Part shown: in pieces, positions 55,029-64,000 of the stretch
Numbering within the stretch: position 1 is the first letter of the stretch
How the letters are laid out: every line of letters starts with the position of its first letter
Assembly: GCA_910575105.1 (NCBI GenBank)
Contig: CAJTDK010000001.1
Span: 248,001 to 312,000, forward strand
Direction: 5' to 3'
Origin: Lachnospiraceae bacterium
GTDB lineage: Bacteria; Bacillota; Clostridia; Lachnospirales; Lachnospiraceae
DNA length: 64,000 nt
The notes under the pieces: model-generated
Databases searched by the model: none
Told to the model about the DNA's origin: nothing
The model's input: only the letters and a program-made list of their open reading frames with translations
Program-made: the position numbers and the translations under genes

Positions 55029-55854
55029 GAAGAGCCGCCTCCTTTCTCTCTGCAAGATCTTTTCTGATCTGCTCAAGTTCCTCCGCATTCGGAACCTTAT
55101 GATGCCAGTTTGCCTTGTTCTCCATAATAGAAGAACCTTTCCCCTTTACCGTATTGGCGATCAGTACGGTAGGCCTTCCCTTTACTTCCTTTGCTGCGTC
55201 GAACGCTGCCTTTAGCTGGCCGATATCGTTGCCGTCCGCTACGTCGATGACATTCCAGCCAAAAGCGCTCCACCTCTCGTGAAGGTCGTCGTGAGCCATC
55301 ACGTCCTCCGTATTGCCGGAGATCTGCAGGCGATTACGGTCTACGACTGCGCAGAGGTTGTCAAGTTTATAGTGGCTTGCGGCCATGGCGCCTTCCCACA
55401 CAGAGCCTTCTGCCACCTCGCCGTCGCCCATGACGGTGTACACCCGGTAATCCTTCTTGTCCATCTTGCCTGCCAGCGCCATACCTACGCTCACCGGAAG
55501 CCCATGTCCGAGAGAGCCTGAGTTCATCTCGATGCCCGGCAGTTTATTATTCGGATGGCCGATGAATGGGGAGCCGAACTTGCTGAAGGTGGCGATTACG
55601 TCCTTGATGTCAAAGAACCCCTTTGCCGCCAATACCGCGTAGTACGCCTCCACGGAGTGGCCTTTGCTCATGATGAACTTATCCCGGCCAGGATCGTCCA
55701 TATTCTCCGGGCTGATATTCATCTGATCAAAGTAGATCTCCGTCAGGATCTCCATAACACTCATGTCGCCGCCGATGTGCCCGGCTTTTCCCTCAACGAT
55801 CATGTCAATTACATTTTCTCTTAATTCATAAGCTAACGCTTTTAAGTTTTCCAT
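55021..55854 (-). CDS. Transketolase, N-terminal subunit
   Basis: 277 residues. Thiamine diphosphate site: GDGEVAEGSVWEGAMAASHY to VVDRN, plus GHIGGDMSV and SKGHSVEAYYA. Split transketolases are common in Firmicutes and archaea. Between the sugar permease and the C-terminal subunit genes. Confidence 0.93.
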   Translation of the reverse strand: MENLKALAYELRENVIDMIVEGKAGHIGGDMSVMEILTEIYFDQMNISPENMDDPGRDKFIMSKGHSVEAYYAVLAAKGFFDIKDVIATFSKFGSPFIGHPNNKLPGIEMNSGSLGHGLPVSVGMALAGKMDKKDYRVYTVMGDGEVAEGSVWEGAMAASHYKLDNLCAVVDRNRLQISGNTEDVMAHDDLHERWSAFGWNVIDVADGNDIGQLKAAFDAAKEVKGRPTVLIANTVKGKGSSIMENKANWHHKVPNAEELEQIRKDLAERKEAALHG

Positions 55855-55889
55855 ATCTGCTTCCTTTCCGCCATTATCCTGGAAACGGC

Positions 55890-56873
55890 TTATTTCCTTT
55901 TAAAAATATGTGCAAATCTTTCTCTCATTACCGGATTCTCTTTGATCGCATCCACCGTTACGGCAACTAACACAACGCCGCCGGTAACAACTGTCTCCCA
56001 GTAGGAGGATACCCGCAGGAGGGTGATGGATGTGGATACTGTACTGTTCAATAAACCACCGATAACCGTACCTACGACGCCGCCGATACCGCCTGTCATG
56101 GAGGTTCCGCCCAGCACGGAAGCCGCGATGGTCGGGTTTACCCAGTTAGCTCCGATGGATGCCTGGAAGGATGCCAGCTTACAGGTCATCAAAACGCCCG
56201 CAACCGCTGCCAGAAGTCCGCTTAAGCAGTACACGATGACCTCTACCCGCTCTGTCTTGATACCGACGATCTTCGCGCAGTTGCGGTTTCCGCCGAGGGC
56301 AAAGATATGGCGGCCAAGCTTTGTATATTTCAGCATGACGGTGAGCACGATACAGATGACCAGCATAATGATCACGATCGTAGGAAGAATCCCTCCGATC
56401 ACACCGTTGGCCAAAAACTGCGCGGTCTTCGGAATCCCGACGATCGGCGTACCCTTGGTGATAATGTATACAATACCTTTATAGATCTCCGCGGTCGCCA
56501 GCGTTACGATGAAGGGTGTCAGCCTGAGATATGCGATGAACAGCCCGTTGACAAGCCCAAGCAAAAGCCCTACCACGCAGGAAGCAAGGATAGAGACAAA
56601 CGGGTTAACTCCCTGCTCGATCATCAATTTTGCCGCACACATACTGGACACGGAGCCTACTGCCGCCACAGACAGGTCGATACCGCCGGTCAGAAGTACG
56701 ATCGTCTGTCCAAAGCTGACGATGATGATAAAGGATGCCGCTCTTGTCAGTGTACTGATATTGTATGCTGTAAAAAAGTTACCTGTTGCAATATGCACAC
56801 CAAGTCCGGCAAGAATCGTTACAATTAAAACCATTCCCGGCGTTGATTTTAAGAAATCTACCACTTTTTTCAT
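55890..56873 (-). CDS. Sugar ABC transporter permease (RbsC family)
   Basis: 327 residues with 8-10 membrane helices. Family motifs: GGIDLSVAAVGSVSSM, GNRNCAKIVGI (the EAA-like GGNxxAARLSGI loop) and GGTSMTGGIGGVVGT. Works with the upstream ATPase and the substrate-binding lipoprotein. 12 bp after the ATPase gene. Confidence 0.93.
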   Translation of the reverse strand: MKKVVDFLKSTPGMVLIVTILAGLGVHIATGNFFTAYNISTLTRAASFIIIVSFGQTIVLLTGGIDLSVAAVGSVSSMCAAKLMIEQGVNPFVSILASCVVGLLLGLVNGLFIAYLRLTPFIVTLATAEIYKGIVYIITKGTPIVGIPKTAQFLANGVIGGILPTIVIIMLVICIVLTVMLKYTKLGRHIFALGGNRNCAKIVGIKTERVEVIVYCLSGLLAAVAGVLMTCKLASFQASIGANWVNPTIAASVLGGTSMTGGIGGVVGTVIGGLLNSTVSTSITLLRVSSYWETVVTGGVVLVAVTVDAIKENPVMRERFAHIFKRK

Positions 56874-56885
56874 TACTATTACCTC

Positions 56886-58394
56886 CTACTGAAATGCCAC
56901 TTTCAGAACATCCTCTTCTGTGGTCATATCTACGTCTTCTATATATCCTTTGATTTTCCCCTGATGAACTACCATAACCCTGTCCGCAAGCGCCAGCACT
57001 TCTTCCATCTCTGAGGAGATGACCACTACCGCCACGCCGTTGTCGGCAAGCTCTCTCACCAGGGCATGGATCTCTGCCTTCGCATTGACATCAATACCGC
57101 GGGTAGGCTCATCCATGATCAGCATCTTGATTCCCTTTGCCATCCAGCGGGCAACGATAACTTTCTGCTGGTTACCGCCGGACAGGTTCTTGATGAGCGC
57201 GTCTCTGCCTGCTGTCTTGATCCGGAACCTTCCGATATATTCATCCGTAATCTTCGCCGCCTCTTTGAAGTTGATCAGCCCGTTCTTCTTAAGCTGGTCG
57301 TAGGACGGGAGCATCATATTCTCCAGTACTGACATGCCGGGCGTGATCCCGTCATGACGTCTCTCTTCGGATACATAGCCCATGCCAAGCTTAAGGGCCA
57401 CGCGCGGTTCCCTGATATCAACCTCCGCACCCTCCACGAACATCTTCGCTCCCGGCTCCGGACGGGTGATGCCGAACACGCTCTTAAAGATCTCTGTACG
57501 TCCGGCTCCTACAAGTCCTGCCACACAGAGGATCTCTCCCTTCCTTACCTTAAAGCTCACATCAGAAAATTCGCCCGGACGGGTCATGTTCTGCGCCTCG
57601 AAGAATACCTCATCCGACACCTTGCGGTTCACATGCTTTGACTCCTGAACCTTCTTTCCCGCCATATTGGTAATAATCTCATCCTTTGTAATATCTTTAA
57701 TCTCAGTCACCTTCACAAGCTGGCCGTCCCGCATGATCGTCGCCCGGTCCGCCTGCTCCATAACCTCATCCAGATGGTGGGTGATGAAGATCATGGAAGT
57801 TCCTGCCTTTTTAAGCCTCTGCATAGAAGCGAACAGCGTCACTGCCTCTTTATTGGTCAGTACTGCAGTAGGCTCATCTAATATCAATACCCGCGGAGAG
57901 TAAGCAAGCGCTCTTGCGATGGATACGAGCTGCTGATATGCCGCCGACAATCTCTTGACCGGCTGCGTAACATCAATCTCAACATCCAGAAGCTTCAAAA
58001 GCTCGACTGCTTCCTTCTGCGCATCTTTCCAACTAATTAATGCTCCCTTGGCCCTCTCATTGCCAAGAAAGATATTTTCCGCTATGGATGCCTCCGGAAT
58101 CAGGTTCAATTCCTGAGGTACGATCACGATATTCTTTGCAAATGCTTCTTTGGGCGAACCGATCTTCACCGGCTGGCCGTCCATGAATACCTCACCCTCA
58201 TCCATCGTGTACTGTCCGATCAGCACATTCATCAGCGTACTCTTTCCCGCTCCGTTCTCTCCAAGCAGCGCGTGGATCTCCCCTGGCTTGATACTAAGAT
58301 CAACTCCATCCAGCGCCTTGGTTCCAGGGAAAGTCTTGGTGATCCCTTTCATTTCAATTACGAATTCGCTCAACTTATTCACTTCCTCTACCAT
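56886..58394 (-). CDS. Sugar ABC transporter ATP-binding protein (RbsA family, two NBDs)
   Basis: 502 residues, tandem ATPase domains. First: GENGAGKSTLM, Walker B VLILDEPTAVL. Second: degenerate VGAGRTEIF loop, LSGGNQQKV signature and MLIMDEPTRGIDVNAK. Typical of ribose, xylose and galactose importers. The start is provisional; a weak AGGAAAAA precedes it. The terminator upstream suggests partial read-through from the binding-protein gene. Confidence 0.93.
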   Translation of the reverse strand: MVEEVNKLSEFVIEMKGITKTFPGTKALDGVDLSIKPGEIHALLGENGAGKSTLMNVLIGQYTMDEGEVFMDGQPVKIGSPKEAFAKNIVIVPQELNLIPEASIAENIFLGNERAKGALISWKDAQKEAVELLKLLDVEIDVTQPVKRLSAAYQQLVSIARALAYSPRVLILDEPTAVLTNKEAVTLFASMQRLKKAGTSMIFITHHLDEVMEQADRATIMRDGQLVKVTEIKDITKDEIITNMAGKKVQESKHVNRKVSDEVFFEAQNMTRPGEFSDVSFKVRKGEILCVAGLVGAGRTEIFKSVFGITRPEPGAKMFVEGAEVDIREPRVALKLGMGYVSEERRHDGITPGMSVLENMMLPSYDQLKKNGLINFKEAAKITDEYIGRFRIKTAGRDALIKNLSGGNQQKVIVARWMAKGIKMLIMDEPTRGIDVNAKAEIHALVRELADNGVAVVVISSEMEEVLALADRVMVVHQGKIKGYIEDVDMTTEEDVLKVAFQ

Positions 58395-58425
58395 TTTTTC
58401 CTAACAAATGTCAAGTGCTACTTTT

Positions 58426-58467
58426 AAAAAAATTCCACGCGACCATGCCTCCATAATCGCGTGGAAT
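58426..58467 (-). terminator. Intrinsic terminator between binding protein and ATPase genes
   Basis: 11-bp perfect stem (58432-58442 with 58457-58467) followed by seven Ts on the minus strand. Leaky termination here is a common way to make more binding protein than transporter. Confidence 0.85.
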
Positions 58468-58504
58468 CCGTCTTTATTCCCTTAATTCAGTTCACAGCTT
58501 ACTA

Positions 58505-59608
58505 CTATTTTGCCTCTGCAAACAGCATATCGATGAATTCCTGAGCCTGATCTTTGTATACTGACTGAGATCCTACGTCTGTAATTTCGTCAACTGTCTC
58601 GCCGTCGATCGTCTTAACCGCGTTCCAGATCATCTTATAACCCATATCGTAGCAGTTCTGAACCTGTGCAACATAAAGTGTGCCGTCTTTCAGATACTCT
58701 AATGTACGAAGGTCATGGTCCATACCACCGATCACAACTTCGCCGCCGCGGCCTGCATCCTTAACTGCCTGACATGCGCCAACCGGGTTGGACATGTTGT
58801 TGCAAAGGATTCCGCCGAGATCCGGATATGCCTGCATCCATGCTTCTGTGATCTGAACTGCCTTCTCTACGAAGTCATTGTCTCTCTGGTCGTCAACAAC
58901 CTCGATATCCGGGTGCTTCTCTACTGTGTCATAGAAAGCTTTCAGTCTGTCTTCGTGTGAAACTGCTCCGATCGTTCCTGACAGGAATGCGATCTCTTTC
59001 TTTCCATCTTCTTCCATCTTCTTGCAAACTGCCTCTGCGATCGCAGCGCCGTCGCCGTAGTTATCATTATTTCCTACGAAGAATGAACGTTCTGTGTTCG
59101 GAAGGTCTGAAGATGCGAACAGCGCAACCTTAACGCCGGCTTTAACTGCATCATTAACTGCAGGCTCTGTTGTCTCTACCTGGTTAACGTCTACAGCAAT
59201 CAGGTCATACCCCTGTCCAACTGCTGTCTCGATGGAGTTAACCTGGTCAACTGCGTCCGGCTCAACCGGTGCATACCACTCATAGTCGATGGTAACGCCC
59301 TTGGACTTCAAATCTTCTACCGCTGCCTTTACACCAACCTCAATTGCATCATACCAAGCATGTACTAACTTATATGTACAATAAATCTTATATGTATCTT
59401 TCTTTGGCTCATAGCTTGTATCAAAGCTCTGATCCGCAAGTGCTTTCGCATTAGCAACCTCTGTTGCGTCTGCGCCTTCTGTCTTTGCTTCCTCTTCCTG
59501 CTGTGCGTCTCCGCCGTCGCTGCTGCTGCCGTCACTGCCGCTGCTGCATCCTGCCATAGCTAATACCATAGCTGCTACTAACAATAAACTTACTAATTTC
59601 CTTTTCAT
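58505..59608 (-). CDS. Sugar-binding lipoprotein of the ABC transporter (type 1 periplasmic-binding fold)
   Basis: 367 residues, lipobox AMAGC, Ser/Gly/Asp linker, then a Peripla_BP_4-like fold (DLIAVDVNQVETTEPAVNDA, GGILCNNMSNPVGACQ). First gene of the operon with ATPase, permease, transketolase, kinase and dehydrogenase. The ligand is probably a pentose or polyol, by context only. Confidence 0.93.
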   Translation of the reverse strand: MKRKLVSLLLVAAMVLAMAGCSSGSDGSSSDGGDAQQEEEAKTEGADATEVANAKALADQSFDTSYEPKKDTYKIYCTYKLVHAWYDAIEVGVKAAVEDLKSKGVTIDYEWYAPVEPDAVDQVNSIETAVGQGYDLIAVDVNQVETTEPAVNDAVKAGVKVALFASSDLPNTERSFFVGNNDNYGDGAAIAEAVCKKMEEDGKKEIAFLSGTIGAVSHEDRLKAFYDTVEKHPDIEVVDDQRDNDFVEKAVQITEAWMQAYPDLGGILCNNMSNPVGACQAVKDAGRGGEVVIGGMDHDLRTLEYLKDGTLYVAQVQNCYDMGYKMIWNAVKTIDGETVDEITDVGSQSVYKDQAQEFIDMLFAEAK

Positions 59609-59846
59609 AATGTTCTCCTTTCATTTTAAACCTTTTGTTTTTAACTTCATCCGGCTCTTGTGAAATTCTCCTCCTTTCCCCTAAATTTCCTCAAGTCACT
59701 TAGGAACTCTGCACAACAAAACAAATAAATTTTTCACTAAATTTTTTTCTTAAAAATTATGCAGAAATTTATATCGTTTTTACTATTTTGTAGCACTTTG
59801 ACTATTTCTTAACAGAATTCCTTGTGCTTTTTGACTTTATGACTAA

Positions 59847-59875
59847 GTTATATCACATTTATACTCATCAGTCAA
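59847..59875 (-). promoter_or_regulatory. Promoter of the sugar ABC operon
   Basis: Minus-strand TTGACT (59870-59875), 17 bases, TATAAC (59847-59852), 240 bp before the binding-protein gene. The leader is long and AT-rich; no palindromic operator was evident to me. Confidence 0.75.
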
Positions 59876-59963
59876 CTAAATTTCATATAAAGAATTGATA
59901 ATTTTACTAAATTTAATTTAGCTCATTGCTTCAAAAACATACGTTGATTCAATCCGTGGTTCT

Positions 59964-60125
59964 CCTGATGCAGAATAAGCCCGGATCTGCGGTCTATTTC
60001 CTGATGCAGGATATACCCAGCTCTACGATCTATTTCCTGTTGTAAGATAAACCCGGATACGCAATCTATTTCCCGGCGCAGGTTAAGCCTGGCACGCACG
60101 GTCTGTTTCCTGACGCAACAATGCC
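59964..60125. repeat. 36-bp imperfect tandem repeats between sugar operon and lacI-type gene
   Basis: About four and a half units of 36 bp, each starting near CCTGATGCAG and ending ATCTATTT, diverged 20-30 percent. A 76-codon frame across them codes repeated EIDRRxGxI but has no ribosome site. Not a CRISPR: no spacers. Most of 59640-60217 is otherwise AT-rich without a gene. Confidence 0.75.
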
Positions 60126-60217
60126 GGGGGCAGTCAATCTTTGCCCCCGGCATCCCATTGTGCAGCGCGCCAGCACGCCGCCGTTCCCTGGAATCCAGCC
60201 CCTTCAGGCCTCTCCGG

Positions 60218-61231
60218 TCACAGCAACCTCCTTACGCTTTCATTTTGCACAAGCTGTGGTTCGATTTTGTATTTTATATTATAGATCCTAGCCTTCTCGA
60301 TCTTTTCCACCAGCGCCCTGACCGCCGTCTCCCCCATCTCTTCTCCCGGAAGACGGACTGTCGTCAGCTTTGGTTCGATAAACGCGCAGATCGGGCGATT
60401 GTCAAATCCGACAAAGGATACCTCCTCAGGCACCCGGATGCCGCGCCGCTTGAATGCCTGCACCGCCCGGCATGCCAGCAGGTCATTGTCCGCCAGAAAC
60501 GCCGTCGGGAGGCTGTCATTCTCATCCAGATACCTCTCCACATCCTTCTCCGTCTGCGCTTCCAGATACCCAACTTCCATCACATGCCTCTCGGCAAAGA
60601 CAAGTCCTCTCCGGCTCATACACTCTTTGAACGCCTGATACCTCTCGTCAAAACAGATGATCGGGAACCGGCTCTTGATATACCCGAATTCACGGTGCCC
60701 CATCCGGTACAGATATTCGAAGCCCTGATAGATCCCGAGAAAATTATCCACCGTGACCGCATCCACATCCAGCGTAGGCAGGGGATTGTCCAGGAATACG
60801 CAGGGCGCGCTCAGCCTGGAGAAAAACTCCATATCCTCTGGGTACATCTCCACCGCATAAATGATATACCCGGCATACCGGAAATCCTCCATCGCCAGAT
60901 ATCTCTCATTCAGCGGCATATTTTTATCCAGATACATCATCGTCATCTTATAGTTGTTCGCTTCGATCTCCCCGATGATGCTCTCCGACAGATAATTGAA
61001 GAACGGGTACTCCTCGATCACTTCCCCGCCGCATTTATAGATCACGAACCCGATATCCCCTTTCGCCACGTTGTTGTCCTTAAGAAGATATTCGCATCCT
61101 AACTCCACCACCTTTCTGATAATCTCCTGACGCTTCTCTTCGCCCACTCCCGGCTTGTTGTTAAGCACCAGCGACACCGCCGCCGGCGACACTCCCAGTT
61201 CACGCGCAATATCCTTCGCTTTATATCTCAT
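60218..61231 (-). CDS. LacI-family transcriptional regulator
   Basis: 337 residues. N-terminal LacI helix-turn-helix KDIARELGVSPAAVSLVLNNKPGVG, then a sugar-binding domain. Probably represses the adjacent sugar ABC operon downstream on the same strand. Inducer unknown. Confidence 0.93.
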   Translation of the reverse strand: MRYKAKDIARELGVSPAAVSLVLNNKPGVGEEKRQEIIRKVVELGCEYLLKDNNVAKGDIGFVIYKCGGEVIEEYPFFNYLSESIIGEIEANNYKMTMMYLDKNMPLNERYLAMEDFRYAGYIIYAVEMYPEDMEFFSRLSAPCVFLDNPLPTLDVDAVTVDNFLGIYQGFEYLYRMGHREFGYIKSRFPIICFDERYQAFKECMSRRGLVFAERHVMEVGYLEAQTEKDVERYLDENDSLPTAFLADNDLLACRAVQAFKRRGIRVPEEVSFVGFDNRPICAFIEPKLTTVRLPGEEMGETAVRALVEKIEKARIYNIKYKIEPQLVQNESVRRLL

Positions 61232-61255
61232 CTTTTTCCCTTCCTGACCTGCACT

Positions 61256-62134
61256 TTATACATTTTTCTCAGGCAATTTATTCACCTTCAGATTGTCCGA
61301 CACGACCTTAAGCCGTTCAAATGAGTTGATCTCCATCCGCTGAAGCACACCCATGTAGATCGCGTCCAGCATCGCCTGCTCCGCAACTCTTCTGGCGATC
61401 ACCTCTTTATCCACCGTCGTATCTGTCGTCACATTGTAAAGCACGATATCCGAGTATTTTGTCAGCTCCGACTTCCCCGCCTTTGTGATGCATATGGTCG
61501 CCGCGCCGCGCTCTTTTGCTATCCGCATCGCCTCCACGACCTGCTTCGTCCGCCCGCTGTGAGAGATAGCTATGGCCGCATCGCCCTTTTTCATATTGCA
61601 GGCATTAACGATCTGCACATCCGCATCACTGTCCGCAAAGCAGTCAAAGCCAATCCGCTTGAGCCTGAGACTCGCGTAGCTGCACGGGAACATGGCGTCG
61701 CCTATGGCAAAAAAGCACACCTTCCCTGCGCCGGCGATCGCATCGCACGCGCGGTCATATTCCTCGATCGCTGCCACCTCCAGCGTCTTCTTAAGATTCA
61801 GTATGTTCAGCTTAAACACACTTTCCACGACCTCGCCCATACTCCGTCCCGACGTGATCTCGCCTGTCTCGTCCTTCGCCGGCGGATTCAGAAGCTGCCC
61901 GGACAGCAGGCGCTTGAATTCCGCGTAGCCTGACACGCCGATGGTTCGGCACAGGCGGACTACCGTCGCTTCTCCGCACCCGCAGCGCTTTGCCAGTCTC
62001 TGCAGCGACATCCGCGTAATCTCGTGAGGCGCTTTCAGTACGAACTCCGCCACTCTTTTCTCAGCCGGGGTAAGGCTCGGCAGCAAAAAACGGGTCGTGG
62101 CAAGTATGTTTCTTACACTTTCTGTTTTTCCCAT
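61256..62134 (-). CDS. RpiR-family regulator with SIS domain
   Basis: 292 residues. HTH_6 N-terminus (LTPAEKRVAEFVLKAPHEIT, CGEATVVRLCRTIG) and a SIS sugar-phosphate domain (CFFAIGDAMF, AIAISHSGRTKQVVEA, CITKAGKSEL). It is divergent from the second transketolase operon and likely binds the TTGGAGT motifs between them. Confidence 0.93.
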   Translation of the reverse strand: MGKTESVRNILATTRFLLPSLTPAEKRVAEFVLKAPHEITRMSLQRLAKRCGCGEATVVRLCRTIGVSGYAEFKRLLSGQLLNPPAKDETGEITSGRSMGEVVESVFKLNILNLKKTLEVAAIEEYDRACDAIAGAGKVCFFAIGDAMFPCSYASLRLKRIGFDCFADSDADVQIVNACNMKKGDAAIAISHSGRTKQVVEAMRIAKERGAATICITKAGKSELTKYSDIVLYNVTTDTTVDKEVIARRVAEQAMLDAIYMGVLQRMEINSFERLKVVSDNLKVNKLPEKNV

Positions 62135-62227
62135 TCTCTATTCCCACACCTTTTTACATCTTCTACACTTACAATACTGCAGATTACTCCGCACTTATTA
62201 ATCTATTACCATATTATCCTATTTTTC

Positions 62228-62377
62228 ACTCCAATTTCAATCTATTATTTTTGGAGTGATTTTCTTTAGTTTTTGGAGTTTTTGTGTTTATTATACAAGA
62301 TTATTTTGATTATTGATGCAATATTTTGTGCATTATTGCATATTGATAATCCATTTTCTCCAAACTATAATTGGAGT
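62228..62377. promoter_or_regulatory. Array of TTGGAGT operator motifs in the rpiR-transketolase gap
   Basis: TTGGAGT or its complement occurs at 62228-62234, 62251-62257, 62273-62279 and 62371-62377, with a near copy at 62358-62363. The last two form CTCCAA-N7-TTGGAG over the plus-strand -10. Likely RpiR binding sites. Confidence 0.65.
62343..62371 (+). promoter_or_regulatory. Promoter of the second transketolase operon
   Basis: TTGATA (62343-62348), 17 bases, TATAAT (62366-62371), 54 bp before the start codon and overlapped by the operator palindrome. Confidence 0.8.
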
Positions 62378-62424
62378 ATAGACTAAATTTTACAAAATAT
62401 TCTTTAGAAAGGAATTTACATTCT

Positions 62425-63375
62425 ATGAAAAAATCATTCCGTTCCACACTCATCAACGCCATTACCAAAAGTGCAGAAGAATATCCTGATATGGTAGTCT
62501 TAAATGCGGATTCGGCCAGGGCGCTCATGCTGACGCAGTTTTCCGACGCCTACCCGGACCGCATGACGGGCGTGGGCATCAGCGAGGCGGATCTGATCGG
62601 CACCGCGGCCGGCATGGCAGCTACCGGGCTCATCCCAGTAGTCGTCGGCTTCTCCATGTTCGTGTCCGAGAAGCCTTTTGAGCAGATTCGCCAGGCCATC
62701 GCCTACCCGAACCTTAATGTAAAGATTGTGGCCACCCACAGCGGGCTATGCGTGGGGCAGGACGGTGCTACTCATCAGGCATTAGAGGACATGGCGCTCA
62801 TCCGCTCCCTTCCCAACTTCAAGGTATACGCGGCCGCTGACGTCACCGAGACAGAAGCAGCCCTCCAAGCGATGTTAAAGCACGACGGACCGGCCTACCT
62901 TCGTCTGGGGCGCGATCTGGCCGAGGATATCTTCGAAGGGGACAAGCCCTTTCTCCCTGGCGGCGCGGACGTGCTGCGGGACGGGGATGATCTCACCATC
63001 GCAGCCTGCGGGCTTATGGTAGAGCAGGCATTGATCGCAGCCGCCAGCCTTAAGTCGCAGGGCATAAGCGCCGCGGTTATGAACACTTACTCTATCAAAC
63101 CTCTCCCCGAGGAGCTGCTTTTGGAAAAAGCCAAAAAGACCGGAGCTTTCGTTACTGCCGAGGACCACTCTGTCATCGGCGGACTCGGAAGCGCCGTCTG
63201 CGAATATCTCTCACAGACCTGCCCGGTGCCGGTTCTTAGGATAGGCGTTCCCGACCATTTCGGAGAATCCGGCACCCAGGATGAGCTGTACCGGAAATAC
63301 GGCCTCACCGCAGACGATATCATCGCGGCAGCGAAAAAAGCAATCAGCATGAAAACCACGAATACGAAAGGTTAG
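62425..63375 (+). CDS. Transketolase, C-terminal subunit (second copy)
   Basis: 316 residues from the ATG at 62425 (AAAGGA upstream). Pyrimidine-binding domain with VGISEADLIGTAAGMAATG and HSGLCVGQDGATHQALED; C-terminal AEDHSVIGGLGSA. Partner of the following N-terminal subunit, so the subunit order is reversed relative to 54-56 kb. It shares the family with the first copy but is clearly diverged. Confidence 0.92.
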   Translation: MKKSFRSTLINAITKSAEEYPDMVVLNADSARALMLTQFSDAYPDRMTGVGISEADLIGTAAGMAATGLIPVVVGFSMFVSEKPFEQIRQAIAYPNLNVKIVATHSGLCVGQDGATHQALEDMALIRSLPNFKVYAAADVTETEAALQAMLKHDGPAYLRLGRDLAEDIFEGDKPFLPGGADVLRDGDDLTIAACGLMVEQALIAAASLKSQGISAAVMNTYSIKPLPEELLLEKAKKTGAFVTAEDHSVIGGLGSAVCEYLSQTCPVPVLRIGVPDHFGESGTQDELYRKYGLTADDIIAAAKKAISMKTTNTKG

Positions 63376-63385
63376 GTGACACCAT

Positions 63386-64000
63386 ATGTCCAGAAATATT
63401 GAAGAATTAAAGACACAGGCAAATACGATCCGGAAAGACATCTTAAGAATGATCTACAACATACAGTCCGGCCACCTCGGCGGCTCTTTTTCCATGGTAG
63501 AGATGCTGACCGCGCTGTATTTTGACGAGATGCACTACGATCCAAAGGATCCCTGCCTTAAGGACCGCGACCGCTTCATCCTCTCCAAGGGGCACACTGC
63601 CCCCGCCCTCTACGCCACCCTTGCAAATGCCGGATATTTCCCGAAGGAGAAGCTGATGACCTCCTTCCGCCGGATAGATTCCATGCTCCAGGGCCATCCT
63701 GATATGAAGAAGACCCCGGGCGTTGAGATGACCAGCGGCTCCTTAGGGATCGGGCTGTCCGCCGCCAACGGCATGGCTCTCGGCAACCGCCATCAGGGTA
63801 TCAGCGCAAGGATCTACTGCATGATCGGCGACGGTGAGATCAATGAGGGGCAGATCTGGGAGGCTGCGGCCACCGCCTCTCACTACCACCTGGACAATCT
63901 TGTCGCTATCACCGACGTGAACGGCCTGCAGAATGACGCGGAGACAAAGAAGGTCAAGGATATGCTGGATATCGCTGAGAAATGGCGGGCCTTCGGCTTC
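63386..64000 (+). CDS. Transketolase, N-terminal subunit (second copy), cut by window end
   Basis: The ATG at 63386 opens a frame to the window edge: SGHLGGSFSMVEMLTALY, SKGHTAPALYATL and the thiamine site GDGEINEGQIWEAAATASHY. About 205 codons are visible. Starts 10 bp after the C-terminal subunit gene. Confidence 0.92.
   Translation, partial: MSRNIEELKTQANTIRKDILRMIYNIQSGHLGGSFSMVEMLTALYFDEMHYDPKDPCLKDRDRFILSKGHTAPALYATLANAGYFPKEKLMTSFRRIDSMLQGHPDMKKTPGVEMTSGSLGIGLSAANGMALGNRHQGISARIYCMIGDGEINEGQIWEAAATASHYHLDNLVAITDVNGLQNDAETKKVKDMLDIAEKWRAFGF

Noticed and set aside
59964-60125. CRISPR array
   Set aside because: Units are contiguous and diverged, without unique spacers, and no cas genes are near.
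59923-60153. A 76-codon gene over the 36-bp repeats
   Set aside because: Repeat-driven frame without ribosome site or homologous domain.

Overview
This looks like the chromosome of an anaerobic, flagellated gut Firmicute, most likely Lachnospiraceae (Clostridium cluster XIVa). The evidence is strong AGGAGG-type ribosome sites, the [FeFe]-hydrogenase maturases hydE-hydG-hydF, a clostridial fab/acc cluster with FabK and a fused AccD-AccA, BceAB/PadR/LytTR regulation, split transketolases, and very long repeat-bearing surface proteins. The species is inferred from gene style only.

Layout. 0-4.4 kb: a cut acetyltransferase gene, then an ECF sigma/anti-sigma/ABC exporter operon on the minus strand. 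4.5-16.4 kb: surface and host-interaction genes. These are a 990-residue repeat protein, a ferredoxin-type aldo/keto reductase, a zinc macrodomain ADP-ribose hydrolase, a wall-anchored cohesin-like/FIVAR protein, and a 1799-residue M60-type (mucin peptidase-like) protein with a dockerin. 16.4-18.0 kb: a prepilin-peptidase-like protein and a PadR pair. 18.0-25.0 kb: a flagellin island bounded by two perfect 45-bp direct repeats. 25.0-29.1 kb: hydEGF behind a long leader that ends in a terminator. 29.3-41.8 kb: sirtuin, FabT-like regulator, nitronate-monooxygenase-like protein and the type II fatty acid operon (fabH-acpP-fabK-fabD-fabG-fabF-accB-fabZ-accC-accDA) driven by a FabT-box promoter. 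41.8-48 kb: a second giant surface protein next to a LytTR two-component system. 48-51.4 kb: acetyltransferase, MATE pump, AraC remnant, trigger-factor-like lipoprotein. 51.5-64 kb: two sugar/polyol operons with an Rbs-type ABC transporter, a glycerol-kinase-like enzyme with altered substrate residues, a polyol dehydrogenase, two split transketolases, and LacI and RpiR regulators.

The most exciting part is the flagellin island. A tyrosine recombinase gene sits beside two perfect 25-bp inverted repeats that flank a 132-bp segment. That segment carries a sigma-28-like promoter, which in this orientation points away from csrA-fliC-fliB-tldR. The fliC leader has a hairpin with a GGA loop next to a GGA-containing ribosome site, the classical layout for CsrA repression. 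The last gene of the cluster, translationally coupled to the flagellin lysine methylase fliB, encodes a TnpB-family protein whose three RuvC acidic positions are Ser266, Pro350 and Lys429. It is therefore almost certainly nuclease-dead, like the RNA-guided repressors called TldR, and a highly structured RNA region follows it. Taken together this suggests a mobile flagellin locus with DNA inversion, RNA-binding-protein and possibly RNA-guided control stacked on one another.
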